Assembly (NCBI RefSeq): GCF_040151475.1
Contig: NZ_JBDKWG010000051.1
Coordinates: 1 to 13,679, forward strand
DNA: 13,679 nucleotides
Direction: 5' to 3'
Source: CAXBNB01 sp040151475
GTDB lineage: Bacteria > Bacteroidota > Bacteroidia > Cytophagales > Cyclobacteriaceae
Below are positions 1 through 7,423 of this stretch, piece after piece (within the stretch, counting starts at the first letter, position 1; the number at the start of each line of letters is the position of its first letter). The notes below the pieces were generated by a model. That model made no database searches and was not told the origin of the DNA. It was given only the letters and a program-made list of their open reading frames with translations. The position numbers were made by a program, and so were the translations under genes.

Positions 1-48
1 AATCAAATCCTGGATGGCACCAGTTTTTACCCTCAACTTCTGGGCAAA
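1..48 (+). repeat. 48-bp terminal direct repeat, left copy
   Basis: Bases 1-48 are identical to bases 13632-13679. The repeat lies inside sulfatase coding sequence, and both copies are read in the same frame (starting NQILDGTSFYPQ). It begins at the very first base and its partner ends at the very last base. This is what a circular molecule, a tandem unit, or an assembly contig ending in a shared repeat would give. Confidence 0.97.
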
Positions 49-276
49 GAAGCCAAAGCCAGAGATTGGGTTTTTTGTAGCTATGCGCCAAACTGGGGAA
101 ATTTCACCCCTAAAACCTATGTGCAAAACACAGAGTGGAAACTGTACCGCAGTGGAGAGTTCTACAATTTTAAGGCAGATCCAATGGAGCTAACCAGCAT
201 TGCTGATAGTGAATTGAGCAAAGATCAACTGGAGTTGAAAGCAGGTTTTCAGAAGGTTTTGGATGAAATGAGGTGA
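1..276 (+). CDS. Sulfatase (arylsulfatase-like), C-terminal end, partial
   Basis: The reading frame is open from base 1 to a TGA at 274-276, giving the last 91 residues of a protein whose start lies outside the window. The segment reads like the C-terminal subdomain of Bacteroidota S1-family sulfatases: a DGxSFxPQLLG stretch, then ARDWVFCSY, then a WKLYRSGEFYNF segment followed by DPMEL. This is the usual 'kLYrdGrfYdl..DPlE' ending. The catalytic CxPxR/CxSxR formylglycine site and the metal ligands belong to the missing N-terminal part, so activity cannot be judged here. The family hydrolyses sulfate esters, usually on glycans and often in the periplasm of PUL-bearing bacteria. It lies 87 bp before the sigma factor gene on the same strand. 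Its first 48 bases are repeated exactly at the right end of the window, in the same frame. Confidence 0.85.
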   Translation, partial: NQILDGTSFYPQLLGKEAKARDWVFCSYAPNWGNFTPKTYVQNTEWKLYRSGEFYNFKADPMELTSIADSELSKDQLELKAGFQKVLDEMR

Positions 277-304
277 GAATGGGTTATGAGCTTTGAAAGA
301 AACC

Positions 305-333
305 TTCTTTAAAACAAATTTTCTTTTAAAGAA
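305..333. terminator. AT-rich hairpin between sulfatase and sigma factor genes
   Basis: A perfect 10-bp inverted repeat: TTCTTTAAAA at 305-314 and TTTTAAAGAA at 324-333, with a 9-base spacer. It starts 28 bp after the sulfatase stop codon and ends 30 bp before the sigma factor start. It could end the sulfatase transcript or insulate the sigma gene. The stem is almost all A-T and is not followed by a clear T run, so a role as intrinsic terminator is only a suggestion. Confidence 0.35.
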
Positions 334-363
334 AATCTCATAGATTTACTGCCATAGAAAACG

Positions 364-927
364 TTGAATGTATTGACAAACCTATGGGAATCCATAAAAA
401 AAGGAGATAAAAAAGCTTTTATAGAGCTGTATGAAACCTTTTATCAAGATTTGTATGCTTATGGATTTAAAATTTCCGGAGATAAGGAGTTGGTTAAAGA
501 TTGCATTCAGCAGGTCTATCTTGAAATTTGGGACAACAGGGAAAATCAGAGTGAGGTAAATTTTTTAAAATCTTATCTTCTAAAATACTTCAAGCGAAAG
601 CTCTTTAGGGAGATGGCGCAAAGAAGCAAAGAGAGTTCGTCTTATGACAATCCTATAGGAATGGAACTTTCGTATGAGGAACTTCTCATTAAAAATCAAT
701 CTTCAGAAGACTTGCAATTTAAACTTCACGAGGCTTTGGATAAGCTGACGAACAAGCAAAAACAAGTCATCAAAATGAAATTCTTTGAGGGATTGACTTA
801 TGACGAGATAGCTGAAATTACTTCTTCCAAAAACAGAACCGTGTACAATCAGGTTTATGAAGCACTCAAAATACTCAAACAATACATCTCTACACTAGCA
901 ATTTTTTACCTCTTTTTTGCCAAATAG
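364..927 (+). CDS. ECF-type RNA polymerase sigma factor (FecI/SigZ-like, Bacteroidota PUL regulator)
   Basis: A protein of about 187 residues with the two conserved parts of an ECF sigma factor. Region 2, for core binding and -10 recognition, lies at residues ~18-84 (ELYETFY...KDCIQQVYLEIWDNR). Region 4 lies at ~121-172, with a helix-turn-helix around EGLTYDEIAEI and NRTVYNQVYEALKIL. There is no region 1 or 3, as expected for group IV factors. No in-frame ATG exists before the body of region 2, and a TAG stop lies at 355-357. The start is therefore probably TTG at 364, or possibly TTG at 373; both leave the usual short lead before the conserved segment. The C-terminus is hydrophobic (STLAIFYLFFAK). 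It is followed by its cognate FecR anti-sigma gene and an STN-type susC, so it probably directs transcription of this PUL when released from FecR. Confidence 0.9.
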   Translation: MNVLTNLWESIKKGDKKAFIELYETFYQDLYAYGFKISGDKELVKDCIQQVYLEIWDNRENQSEVNFLKSYLLKYFKRKLFREMAQRSKESSSYDNPIGMELSYEELLIKNQSSEDLQFKLHEALDKLTNKQKQVIKMKFFEGLTYDEIAEITSSKNRTVYNQVYEALKILKQYISTLAIFYLFFAK

Positions 928-1052
928 AAGGCTTTTTGTGATTTTCTGAAAAATAGTTGTTTTTTTTTCGGTAAATATTCTGAGTGAATTGCACTATTAG
1001 ACAGGTTGTGCAACTGACCCAACCATTGAGAATATTTAATTAGAAGAGAACA

Positions 1053-2108
1053 ATGAATATAAACCATTATTCAATTGAGGATTTTGTCTCAGACGAGTCT
1101 TTTATCGACTATTGCCTGCAACAAAACGGCGAGGATAAAGGTGAGTGGGACGATTGGATTAATAGTCATCCTGAAAAGATTGAAGAGGTAAAAACCGCCA
1201 AAGAGCTGGTGCACTTATTTGCTTTACGGTTACCAGAAGCAGAGTATCAAATCGAGAAAAGCAAAATTCTTGAAACGCTGAATCAGGATCGTTATGTTGA
1301 ATCTAATCCTTACAAGGAAGCCCAAATTAATATTTGGAGTTATGCTGGTAAAATAGCTGCAGTTTTAATAATTGGAGTTTTAATTGGAATTTTTGTGCAG
1401 AAATATTTACCTGAATTGAACGACGGTGGCACTATAGAAATTTCACGCAAGATCATTAAAGCAAACCCTTCAGGCCAAAAATCTACTGTGTTTCTAAGTG
1501 ATGGTTCAAAAGTGATTTTGAATTCGGAAAGTAAGATAGAATACGAAAGAAACTTCGGAAATGGTAAAAGGGAAATAACTCTGACTGGAGAGGCATTTTT
1601 TGAGGTAGCTAAGGATAAATCCCGACCTTTTACTGTAACAACCGGAACAATCACAACAACTGCATTAGGTACTTCATTCAATATTAGAGCTTATGAAAAC
1701 AGTGCCGAGATTGAAATTTCATTGGCGACTGGAAAGGTGAGAGTGGACGATATAGGATTAAAAAGTACTGGTAAGGAGACCTATTTGTCTCCAGGTGAAA
1801 AAGCTCATTATTCTATGAAAAATGGCTTGATGGTTAAATCAGAGTTCAATATTAGAAAAACGTTGGCTTGGAAAGAGGGCGTATTGTATTTCCAGAATGA
1901 TACGCTTGAAGACATTCTGCAAAATCTGGAAAGATGGTATGGTGTGGAAATCCATGTACTTAGAGCCCCAGCACAACCTAAATCTCATTTTTCAGGAGAA
2001 TTCAACAATCAAAGTCTTGAAACAGTGCTAAAAGCCATCGGTTTTAGCAAAAACTTCAACTTTGATATTAAAGACAAGATTGTAACTATAGATTTTAAAA
2101 CAAATTAA
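1053..2108 (+). CDS. FecR-family transmembrane anti-sigma factor
   Basis: A 351-residue inner-membrane regulator. A cytoplasmic N-terminal part (~1-95), expected to hold the sigma factor, is followed by a single transmembrane helix at ~99-119 (IAAVLIIGVLIGIFV). The periplasmic FecR domain lies at ~143-235, with typical segments such as VFLSDGSKVILNSES, LTGEAFFEVAKD, RPFTV and ALGTSFNIRAY. A C-terminal DUF4974-like domain lies at ~277-346 (YFQNDTLEDILQNLERWYGVEI ... SLETVLKAI), the part known in this family to face the STN domain of the transporter. The length is typical. The ATG at 1053 is preceded by a purine-rich AGAAGAGAACA. The gene is separated from the sigma gene by 125 bp rather than overlapping it. 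Signal transfer from SusC to FecR to sigma is inferred from family knowledge and gene order. Confidence 0.93.
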   Translation: MNINHYSIEDFVSDESFIDYCLQQNGEDKGEWDDWINSHPEKIEEVKTAKELVHLFALRLPEAEYQIEKSKILETLNQDRYVESNPYKEAQINIWSYAGKIAAVLIIGVLIGIFVQKYLPELNDGGTIEISRKIIKANPSGQKSTVFLSDGSKVILNSESKIEYERNFGNGKREITLTGEAFFEVAKDKSRPFTVTTGTITTTALGTSFNIRAYENSAEIEISLATGKVRVDDIGLKSTGKETYLSPGEKAHYSMKNGLMVKSEFNIRKTLAWKEGVLYFQNDTLEDILQNLERWYGVEIHVLRAPAQPKSHFSGEFNNQSLETVLKAIGFSKNFNFDIKDKIVTIDFKTN

Positions 2109-2142
2109 ATGCGTATGATTAAATAAAAACGGATAAAAAAAT

Positions 2143-2171
2143 ACCGGTAATTCAACAGAACGACCGGTAAT
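2143..2171. promoter_or_regulatory. Candidate regulatory element: paired ACCGGTAAT repeats upstream of susC
   Basis: ACCGGTAAT occurs at 2143-2151 and again at 2163-2171, exactly 20 bp start to start, about two helical turns. Each contains the palindrome ACCGGT. The pair lies 55-83 bp before the susC ATG, in the 117-bp gap after the anti-sigma gene, where the promoter for the ECF sigma factor would be expected. A related CGGTAAATATT lies at 969-979 upstream of the anti-sigma gene. The repeats are seen directly; a role as sigma-factor or regulator binding site is inference. Confidence 0.35.
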
Positions 2172-2225
2172 AATTTAAGAACCGCACTGTTCATTTGATT
2201 AAACTTCATTGGGGAATGAGTCCAA

Positions 2226-5200
2226 ATGATCGGCAATCCAAAGTTTTATGTAAACACAAAACCAAACAAATTTATGCATAATTTAATACAACTTATTAAG
2301 TTAATGACGAAATACTCTTTGTATATATTTATTATTAACCTTATCTTCATAAGCACGGTAGTTGCTTCTGAGGTATCTGCACAATACAAGAGTGTACACG
2401 ATGTTCAGGTTTCGATCAATTCGAAAAAGAGTAGTGTCTTGAATGTGATTCAGGAAATTGAATCTAAAACTAACTTCCGTTTTTCTTACCACAAGGAAGA
2501 TGCTTTAGCATTAAAAAACCTTAACTTAAGTATAAGTGATGCCTCTGTTGCTGAAATTTTGACAGAGATTTCAAAAGAGGCTGGTTTGATGTTTAGGCAA
2601 CACAATAATAATATAAGCATTAGCCTAAAATCAAAAAGGAAAAAATCAGATTTTTTGGTGATCATCCAGGATATTGATATAACTGGTAAAGTCACAGATG
2701 AAACTGATCAAGGGCTTCCAGGCGCTTCTCTTGTTATCAAAGGAACATCGATGGGTACCACTACAGATATTGATGGCAATTACAAACTTACTGTTCCAGA
2801 TAATGCGATAATTTCGGTTTCTTATGTAGGGTATGTTACTCAGGATATTGAAATAGCAGGAAGGTCAACTATTGATGTATCTATGATTTCGAATGCAGAA
2901 CGGCTTGATGAAGTAATCGTAGTTGGCTATGGTACCGAGAAAAAAAGTGATCTTACCGGGGCAGTGGCTTCCTATAAGCCCAATGATAATGACGGGCGTC
3001 AATTTACATCTGCTGCTGTTATGCTTCAGGGGAGAATGCCGGGTGTTGCTGTGACCAATAACAGTTTCCAACCGGGAGCTGCTGCAAGCATCCGAATTAG
3101 AGGAGGAAACTCTCTCAGAGGGGATAATGAGCCTCTTTATGTAATTGACAATGTCCCCTTAACATCTGCTACACTGGATGCTGCGGAAGCCATAGTTGGG
3201 GGTGGGGCTTATGCAACCGTACAAAGTGCATTGGCTTCCATCAACCCAAGCGACATTGAAAGGGTGGAAGTGCTTAAAGATGCCTCGGCTACAGCTATAT
3301 ATGGTTCCAGAGGAGCCAATGGAGTAATATTAATTACCACCAAAAGAGGGAAAACCGGAAGTGTGAAAGTAAGTTTCGAATCTAGTTTTACGTCTGCAAA
3401 TATTTCTAAAAAGTTTGACATGTTGGATTTGGATGGCTACATGACATTTCGCAACGGTCAGGTGACACCAGGAAATGAACAATATGCCAAAACTGATACC
3501 GTAGCAGGTTTCAGTAGCTCAGGCAATATATACATTCCTGATAGGAATGAGTTTGATCCGTCCGATCTTCAATCTTATAAGAATATTTCGGAGGTAGATT
3601 GGCAGGACAGATTGTTTCAGCCCGCATTGCAGAAAAATTACAGGCTGAACCTCAGCGGTGGAACAGATATGCTCAATTATTTCTTTGCTGCAGGTTATCA
3701 GAGTGTCTCTGGACTTACCGAGGGTACCGGATTAGAACAATACGATTTTAGGTTCAACATGAACGGCAAATTGAGCAAGAAACTGAAAGTAGGTTTTTCT
3801 GTCAATGGAGTGCAGCGGCATAATGATCAACAACAGAATGGGGATCGTTTTGGAGCCAGTACCACCAGTAGTGCAGTTAGATCTGCACTGGCTGGCAGAC
3901 CTTATTACTATCAGGGGATAGATCAGGATACAGAGGATTTGGAAGACCAGGATATTACCACGGTATTTGCATGGATTGAAGATTATGATGACTTGGCAAC
4001 AGAATATGCCTTCAGAAGTGGATTGAACTTAACCTATGATATTTGGAATGGAATTTCTTACCAGGTTCGGATTGGAGGAAATTATAGATGGAAGGAACGT
4101 TCCAGATGGCTTGGAAAAAGAACAGCGGCAGGTAGATCTCAAAATGGACTTTTAGGAGTATCTACCTTAACAGCATATACCTATACCGTGGAAAACCTGT
4201 TGAGGTACAACAAGAAAATATCTGACAACTTCTCTCTGGACGCTTTGGCGGGATATACTATTGATAACCAAACTATCCTGAACCAAACCAAATACGCAAA
4301 TGATTTTGATGTAGATGTTTTACGTACCAAAGGGTTTCATTTGGCAACTACCTCCTATTTTAATAATCCAATCCAGGGTGACTTTAGTATCTTATCTTAT
4401 CTGGGAAGAGTAAATGCTCGATTGTTCAAGGGAAAATATTTGTTGACAGCAAGTGTTCGGGCTGACGGTTCCAGTAAGTTTCCACAAGATAGATGGGGCG
4501 TATTCCCTTCCGGTGCATTGGCTTGGAAGGTCAACGAGGAGTCATTTCTAAGCAATGCAGATTTTCTGGATCAGTTAAAGTTTAGGGTCGGATGGGGTAT
4601 AACAGGAAACCAGGGAGTGGCTCCATTTTCAACAGTAGCAAACTTCACTTCTACAGCATATTATTATTCGGATGACAACAATAACCCGCTGGTAGCACTT
4701 CAGGTTAACAACTTGGCCAATTCTTCCCTGACTTGGGAAACAACAGAAAATACCAATTTGGGACTGGATTTCGCTATGTTCGATGCAAGGATAAGTGGTA
4801 GCATAGATGTATATAAAAAAACAACCAAAGACCTTTTGAACAATAAGAGCATCGGAACATCTACAGGTTTCTCCAGCATTTTGGTCAACAGAGGATCACT
4901 TGAAAACAAAGGGATTGAGTTGAGCCTGTCAGCTGTTGTCTTTGAGAACGACAACTGGAGCATATCTTTGGGAGGCAATATTGCTTTCAACAAGGGAAAA
5001 ATATTGGATTTGAACCTTGAGGAAGGTGTTTTTGGAAGTGACACCCTAAGGGCCTTTATAGGAAATCAGATTACTGGCGGATCAGTACTGCCTTATCCGG
5101 CCAATATCTTCATAGAAGGCAGACAACCTGCACTTTTTTGGGGCTTTGAAACGGATGGTATTCTACAGGAAACAGATGAAGACGTTACTTACAACACCTC

Positions 5201-5801
5201 AGTAGGAACGAATGGACCAGGGGAAATCAGGTATGTAGACCGAAACGGTGATGGAGTAGTTGACTTTAGTGATCAAACCATCATTGGAAACCCTAATCCT
5301 GATTACACATACGGATTCCAAACTGATGTGAAATACAAGGGCTTATCACTAAGAGCATTTTTTAATGGTGTTCACGGCAATGATATCATCAATGTGGGAT
5401 CATACTTCATGAATTATCCTGGAGCTGAGGGTGCATCACGTAACGTTCTGGCTTCTGGATATGAGAACGCCTGGACTGAGGAAAATCCATCTACTACACA
5501 TGTAAAGGTTGGGGCTAACGCACCTGAAGTGCTAAATGATCTCTTTGTAGAGAATGCCAGCTACCTACGGTTGGCTGAGGTGACCTTGGCTTACGATCTG
5601 CCGTCGGTCTGGATAAACAAAATACGGATGTCCAATCTTAGCTTTTACGTGTCTGGGAGAAACCTGCTTACTGTAACCAATTACAGCGGTTATGATCCGG
5701 CGGCCAACTCCTTCGCTTTTGACGGTTTGCGTCAGGGTATTGATCTCAATGCATTTCCGAATGTGAGATCATGGACCGTTGGTGTAAAAGCCACTTTTTA
5801 A
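2226..5801 (+). CDS. SusC-like TonB-dependent outer-membrane transporter with STN signalling domain
   Basis: A 1191-residue TonB-dependent transporter of the SusC/RagA family. A signal peptide ends near residue 52 (VSA|Q). The ATG at 2226 is used here, but the Met at residue 17 (2274) would give a more normal signal peptide. Domains in order: STN domain ~60-133, carboxypeptidase-regulatory-like fold ~151-220, TonB box 228-237 (DEVIVVGYGT), plug ~241-375 with IRGGNSLRGDNEPLYVIDNVPL-type and VEVLKDASATAIYGSRGANG-type signatures, then the beta-barrel to a C-terminal aromatic residue (VKATF). It imports glycan oligomers across the outer membrane under a SusD lid. The STN domain is normally found only in transporters that signal to a FecR anti-sigma factor, which matches the two genes upstream. 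susD follows after 21 bp, so the pair is surely co-transcribed. Confidence 0.96.
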   Translation: MIGNPKFYVNTKPNKFMHNLIQLIKLMTKYSLYIFIINLIFISTVVASEVSAQYKSVHDVQVSINSKKSSVLNVIQEIESKTNFRFSYHKEDALALKNLNLSISDASVAEILTEISKEAGLMFRQHNNNISISLKSKRKKSDFLVIIQDIDITGKVTDETDQGLPGASLVIKGTSMGTTTDIDGNYKLTVPDNAIISVSYVGYVTQDIEIAGRSTIDVSMISNAERLDEVIVVGYGTEKKSDLTGAVASYKPNDNDGRQFTSAAVMLQGRMPGVAVTNNSFQPGAAASIRIRGGNSLRGDNEPLYVIDNVPLTSATLDAAEAIVGGGAYATVQSALASINPSDIERVEVLKDASATAIYGSRGANGVILITTKRGKTGSVKVSFESSFTSANISKKFDMLDLDGYMTFRNGQVTPGNEQYAKTDTVAGFSSSGNIYIPDRNEFDPSDLQSYKNISEVDWQDRLFQPALQKNYRLNLSGGTDMLNYFFAAGYQSVSGLTEGTGLEQYDFRFNMNGKLSKKLKVGFSVNGVQRHNDQQQNGDRFGASTTSSAVRSALAGRPYYYQGIDQDTEDLEDQDITTVFAWIEDYDDLATEYAFRSGLNLTYDIWNGISYQVRIGGNYRWKERSRWLGKRTAAGRSQNGLLGVSTLTAYTYTVENLLRYNKKISDNFSLDALAGYTIDNQTILNQTKYANDFDVDVLRTKGFHLATTSYFNNPIQGDFSILSYLGRVNARLFKGKYLLTASVRADGSSKFPQDRWGVFPSGALAWKVNEESFLSNADFLDQLKFRVGWGITGNQGVAPFSTVANFTSTAYYYSDDNNNPLVALQVNNLANSSLTWETTENTNLGLDFAMFDARISGSIDVYKKTTKDLLNNKSIGTSTGFSSILVNRGSLENKGIELSLSAVVFENDNWSISLGGNIAFNKGKILDLNLEEGVFGSDTLRAFIGNQITGGSVLPYPANIFIEGRQPALFWGFETDGILQETDEDVTYNTSVGTNGPGEIRYVDRNGDGVVDFSDQTIIGNPNPDYTYGFQTDVKYKGLSLRAFFNGVHGNDIINVGSYFMNYPGAEGASRNVLASGYENAWTEENPSTTHVKVGANAPEVLNDLFVENASYLRLAEVTLAYDLPSVWINKIRMSNLSFYVSGRNLLTVTNYSGYDPAANSFAFDGLRQGIDLNAFPNVRSWTVGVKATF

Positions 5802-5822
5802 TAAAATTTTAAAAATAATGAG

Positions 5823-7391
5823 ATGAATATGAAAATCAATAGATTCTTAATTATACTGATGTTCACTGTTGCTTTCAGTAGTTGTGAACTAACTGAGAAC
5901 CCTCTGTACTCATTAAACGAGGTAACTGTATTTTCCGACGAAACAAATGCACAGTTGGCTATGAACGGTATATATGTGCAGTTGGGAGGTCAGCCTTTTG
6001 CGGGAATGTGGTTGATGGAAACTTCAGAAATGGGTTCTGGATTGGGGTATGCCAATATCTCTGCCTGGAGAGCGGATTTGGTTATGTTGAATGTTTCACC
6101 AGCCACCCTTTTGCCTGCCAGAATGTGGGATGCAGGGTACCGTACGATTAGAGATGCGAATGCTTTCATCAATGCCGTAGAAGCCAGTGAGCTGAGCACA
6201 GAGGTTAAAGACAGGTTCATTGGTGAAGCTAAGTTTATACGAGGTTTTGTGTACTTGCAGTTGACAGGTTTCTGGGGAGGATTACCCTTGCGTACCGAAC
6301 CGGTAAATACCGAAACCACAAATGTGAAACGCTCCACAAGATCTGAGGTTTACGATTTAATTGAAGAAGATTTGCTGGATGCCATAGAGAGATTGGAGCA
6401 AAATGACAACCATGGGAAGGTTAATGAGTGGGCGGCAAGAGCGCTTCTGGCAAAGACGTATTTCCTTAGAGCCAGCCAGGAAGATGAAATCAATGGCACA
6501 TCATCATCATATTGGCAAAAAGCCAAAGAGCAGGGTGAAATTGTGATTAGCCAGGGACCTTATGTACTTGATCCGAGTTTGGTCAACCTTTGGGATGCGA
6601 ACACCACTTCGGCTGAAGTTATTTTCAAGGTGAACTTTGCACAAGGTGCTCTCTATAATTTTAACCCGGCTTCAACTGAACCCGCTGGTGCCTCTGTGGC
6701 AGGTAGCAACAACGGCAGATGCCGGGCATCCAAAACAGCTTATGACATACATGCGGATAAATATCCCGGTGACCCGCGACTTGATGCCACTTTTTTTCAT
6801 ACTTCTTATGAAAGGGTATCAAATGGAACCACTCCAAATCTTTATCCTGTCAACAAGGCAAATAATACATTTGGGTGGCCTTATTTCAAGAAACATTTTG
6901 ACCCTGACCGGGTAGCCAATGAGTCTTCCAAGGATCAGGTATTGTTCAGGTATGCAGATTTGGTTCTCCTAATGGCGGAAGTGGAAAGTGAATTGGGTAA
7001 TTCAGGATTGGCACAGACTTATGTAAATCAGGTATTGCAACGAGCCAGAACTACCGATGGAGCAAGTGCTACTGAGCCAGCAGACTGGCCGATTTTGAAC
7101 AAAGAGGATTTTCGTAAAGAAATATACATGGAGCGAGTGATCGAACTCATGGGTGAAGCCAAGACCTATGTGGAGCTGAGAAGGAGAGGTGCTGCCTGGT
7201 TAGGTGAGGTCTTGCAACGGCACAACGACAATCCCAATCTGGATATTGGCAGACATGCGACTTGGACGGACGTGACATACGATGATTTATCTCAATCATT
7301 TTTGGAGAAAAATCTCTTGCTGCCACTTCCCAGTACCGAGATCAATTTCAATGACCTGATGACTCAATCGGATCAGAATCCTGGATACTAA
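5823..7391 (+). CDS. SusD/RagB-family outer-membrane lipoprotein (glycan binding)
   Basis: A 522-residue SusD homologue. It has a lipoprotein signal peptide with lipobox FSSC; Cys21 is the expected lipidated residue, followed by ELTENPLYS as usual for the family. The N-terminal SusD-like region includes WDAGYRTIRDANAFINAVE and a TPR-type segment with AKFIRGFVYLQLTGFWGGLPL. The C-terminal RagB/SusD part contains LFRYADLVLLMAEVESELG and a family-typical ending with LPLPSTEI and QNPGY. It caps the adjacent SusC barrel on the cell surface and helps capture oligosaccharide. The start at 5823 is the first ATG; Met3 is an alternative with no functional difference. It lies 21 bp after susC and 32 bp before the next gene, with no terminator visible between them. 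Confidence 0.96.
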   Translation: MNMKINRFLIILMFTVAFSSCELTENPLYSLNEVTVFSDETNAQLAMNGIYVQLGGQPFAGMWLMETSEMGSGLGYANISAWRADLVMLNVSPATLLPARMWDAGYRTIRDANAFINAVEASELSTEVKDRFIGEAKFIRGFVYLQLTGFWGGLPLRTEPVNTETTNVKRSTRSEVYDLIEEDLLDAIERLEQNDNHGKVNEWAARALLAKTYFLRASQEDEINGTSSSYWQKAKEQGEIVISQGPYVLDPSLVNLWDANTTSAEVIFKVNFAQGALYNFNPASTEPAGASVAGSNNGRCRASKTAYDIHADKYPGDPRLDATFFHTSYERVSNGTTPNLYPVNKANNTFGWPYFKKHFDPDRVANESSKDQVLFRYADLVLLMAEVESELGNSGLAQTYVNQVLQRARTTDGASATEPADWPILNKEDFRKEIYMERVIELMGEAKTYVELRRRGAAWLGEVLQRHNDNPNLDIGRHATWTDVTYDDLSQSFLEKNLLLPLPSTEINFNDLMTQSDQNPGY

Positions 7392-7423
7392 TCTATCAGT
7401 TTAATAATTAAACGATATCTAAC

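Noticed and set aside
928..1052. Bacteroidota -33/-7 (TTTG / TAnnTTTG) promoter upstream of the anti-sigma gene, and the T9 run at 960-968 as a phase-variable tract
   Set aside because: TTTG at 935-938 and TAGTTGTT at 954-961 are spaced too closely (15 bp) and match poorly. A single T9 run with no further sign of variation is weak evidence.
1340..1681. Antisense open frame of 113 codons within the anti-sigma gene
   Set aside because: Lies fully opposite a well-supported FecR coding region; its product shows no recognisable domain and no signal or start context.
4700..5044. Antisense open frame of 114 codons within susC
   Set aside because: Mirror of barrel-coding sequence; no recognisable family. 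Likewise the antisense frame at 5990-6337 in susD and the shorter ones elsewhere.
6637..6915. Same-strand 92-codon frame inside susD
   Set aside because: Out-of-frame reading of conserved SusD sequence, no family resemblance; the susD frame is intact throughout.
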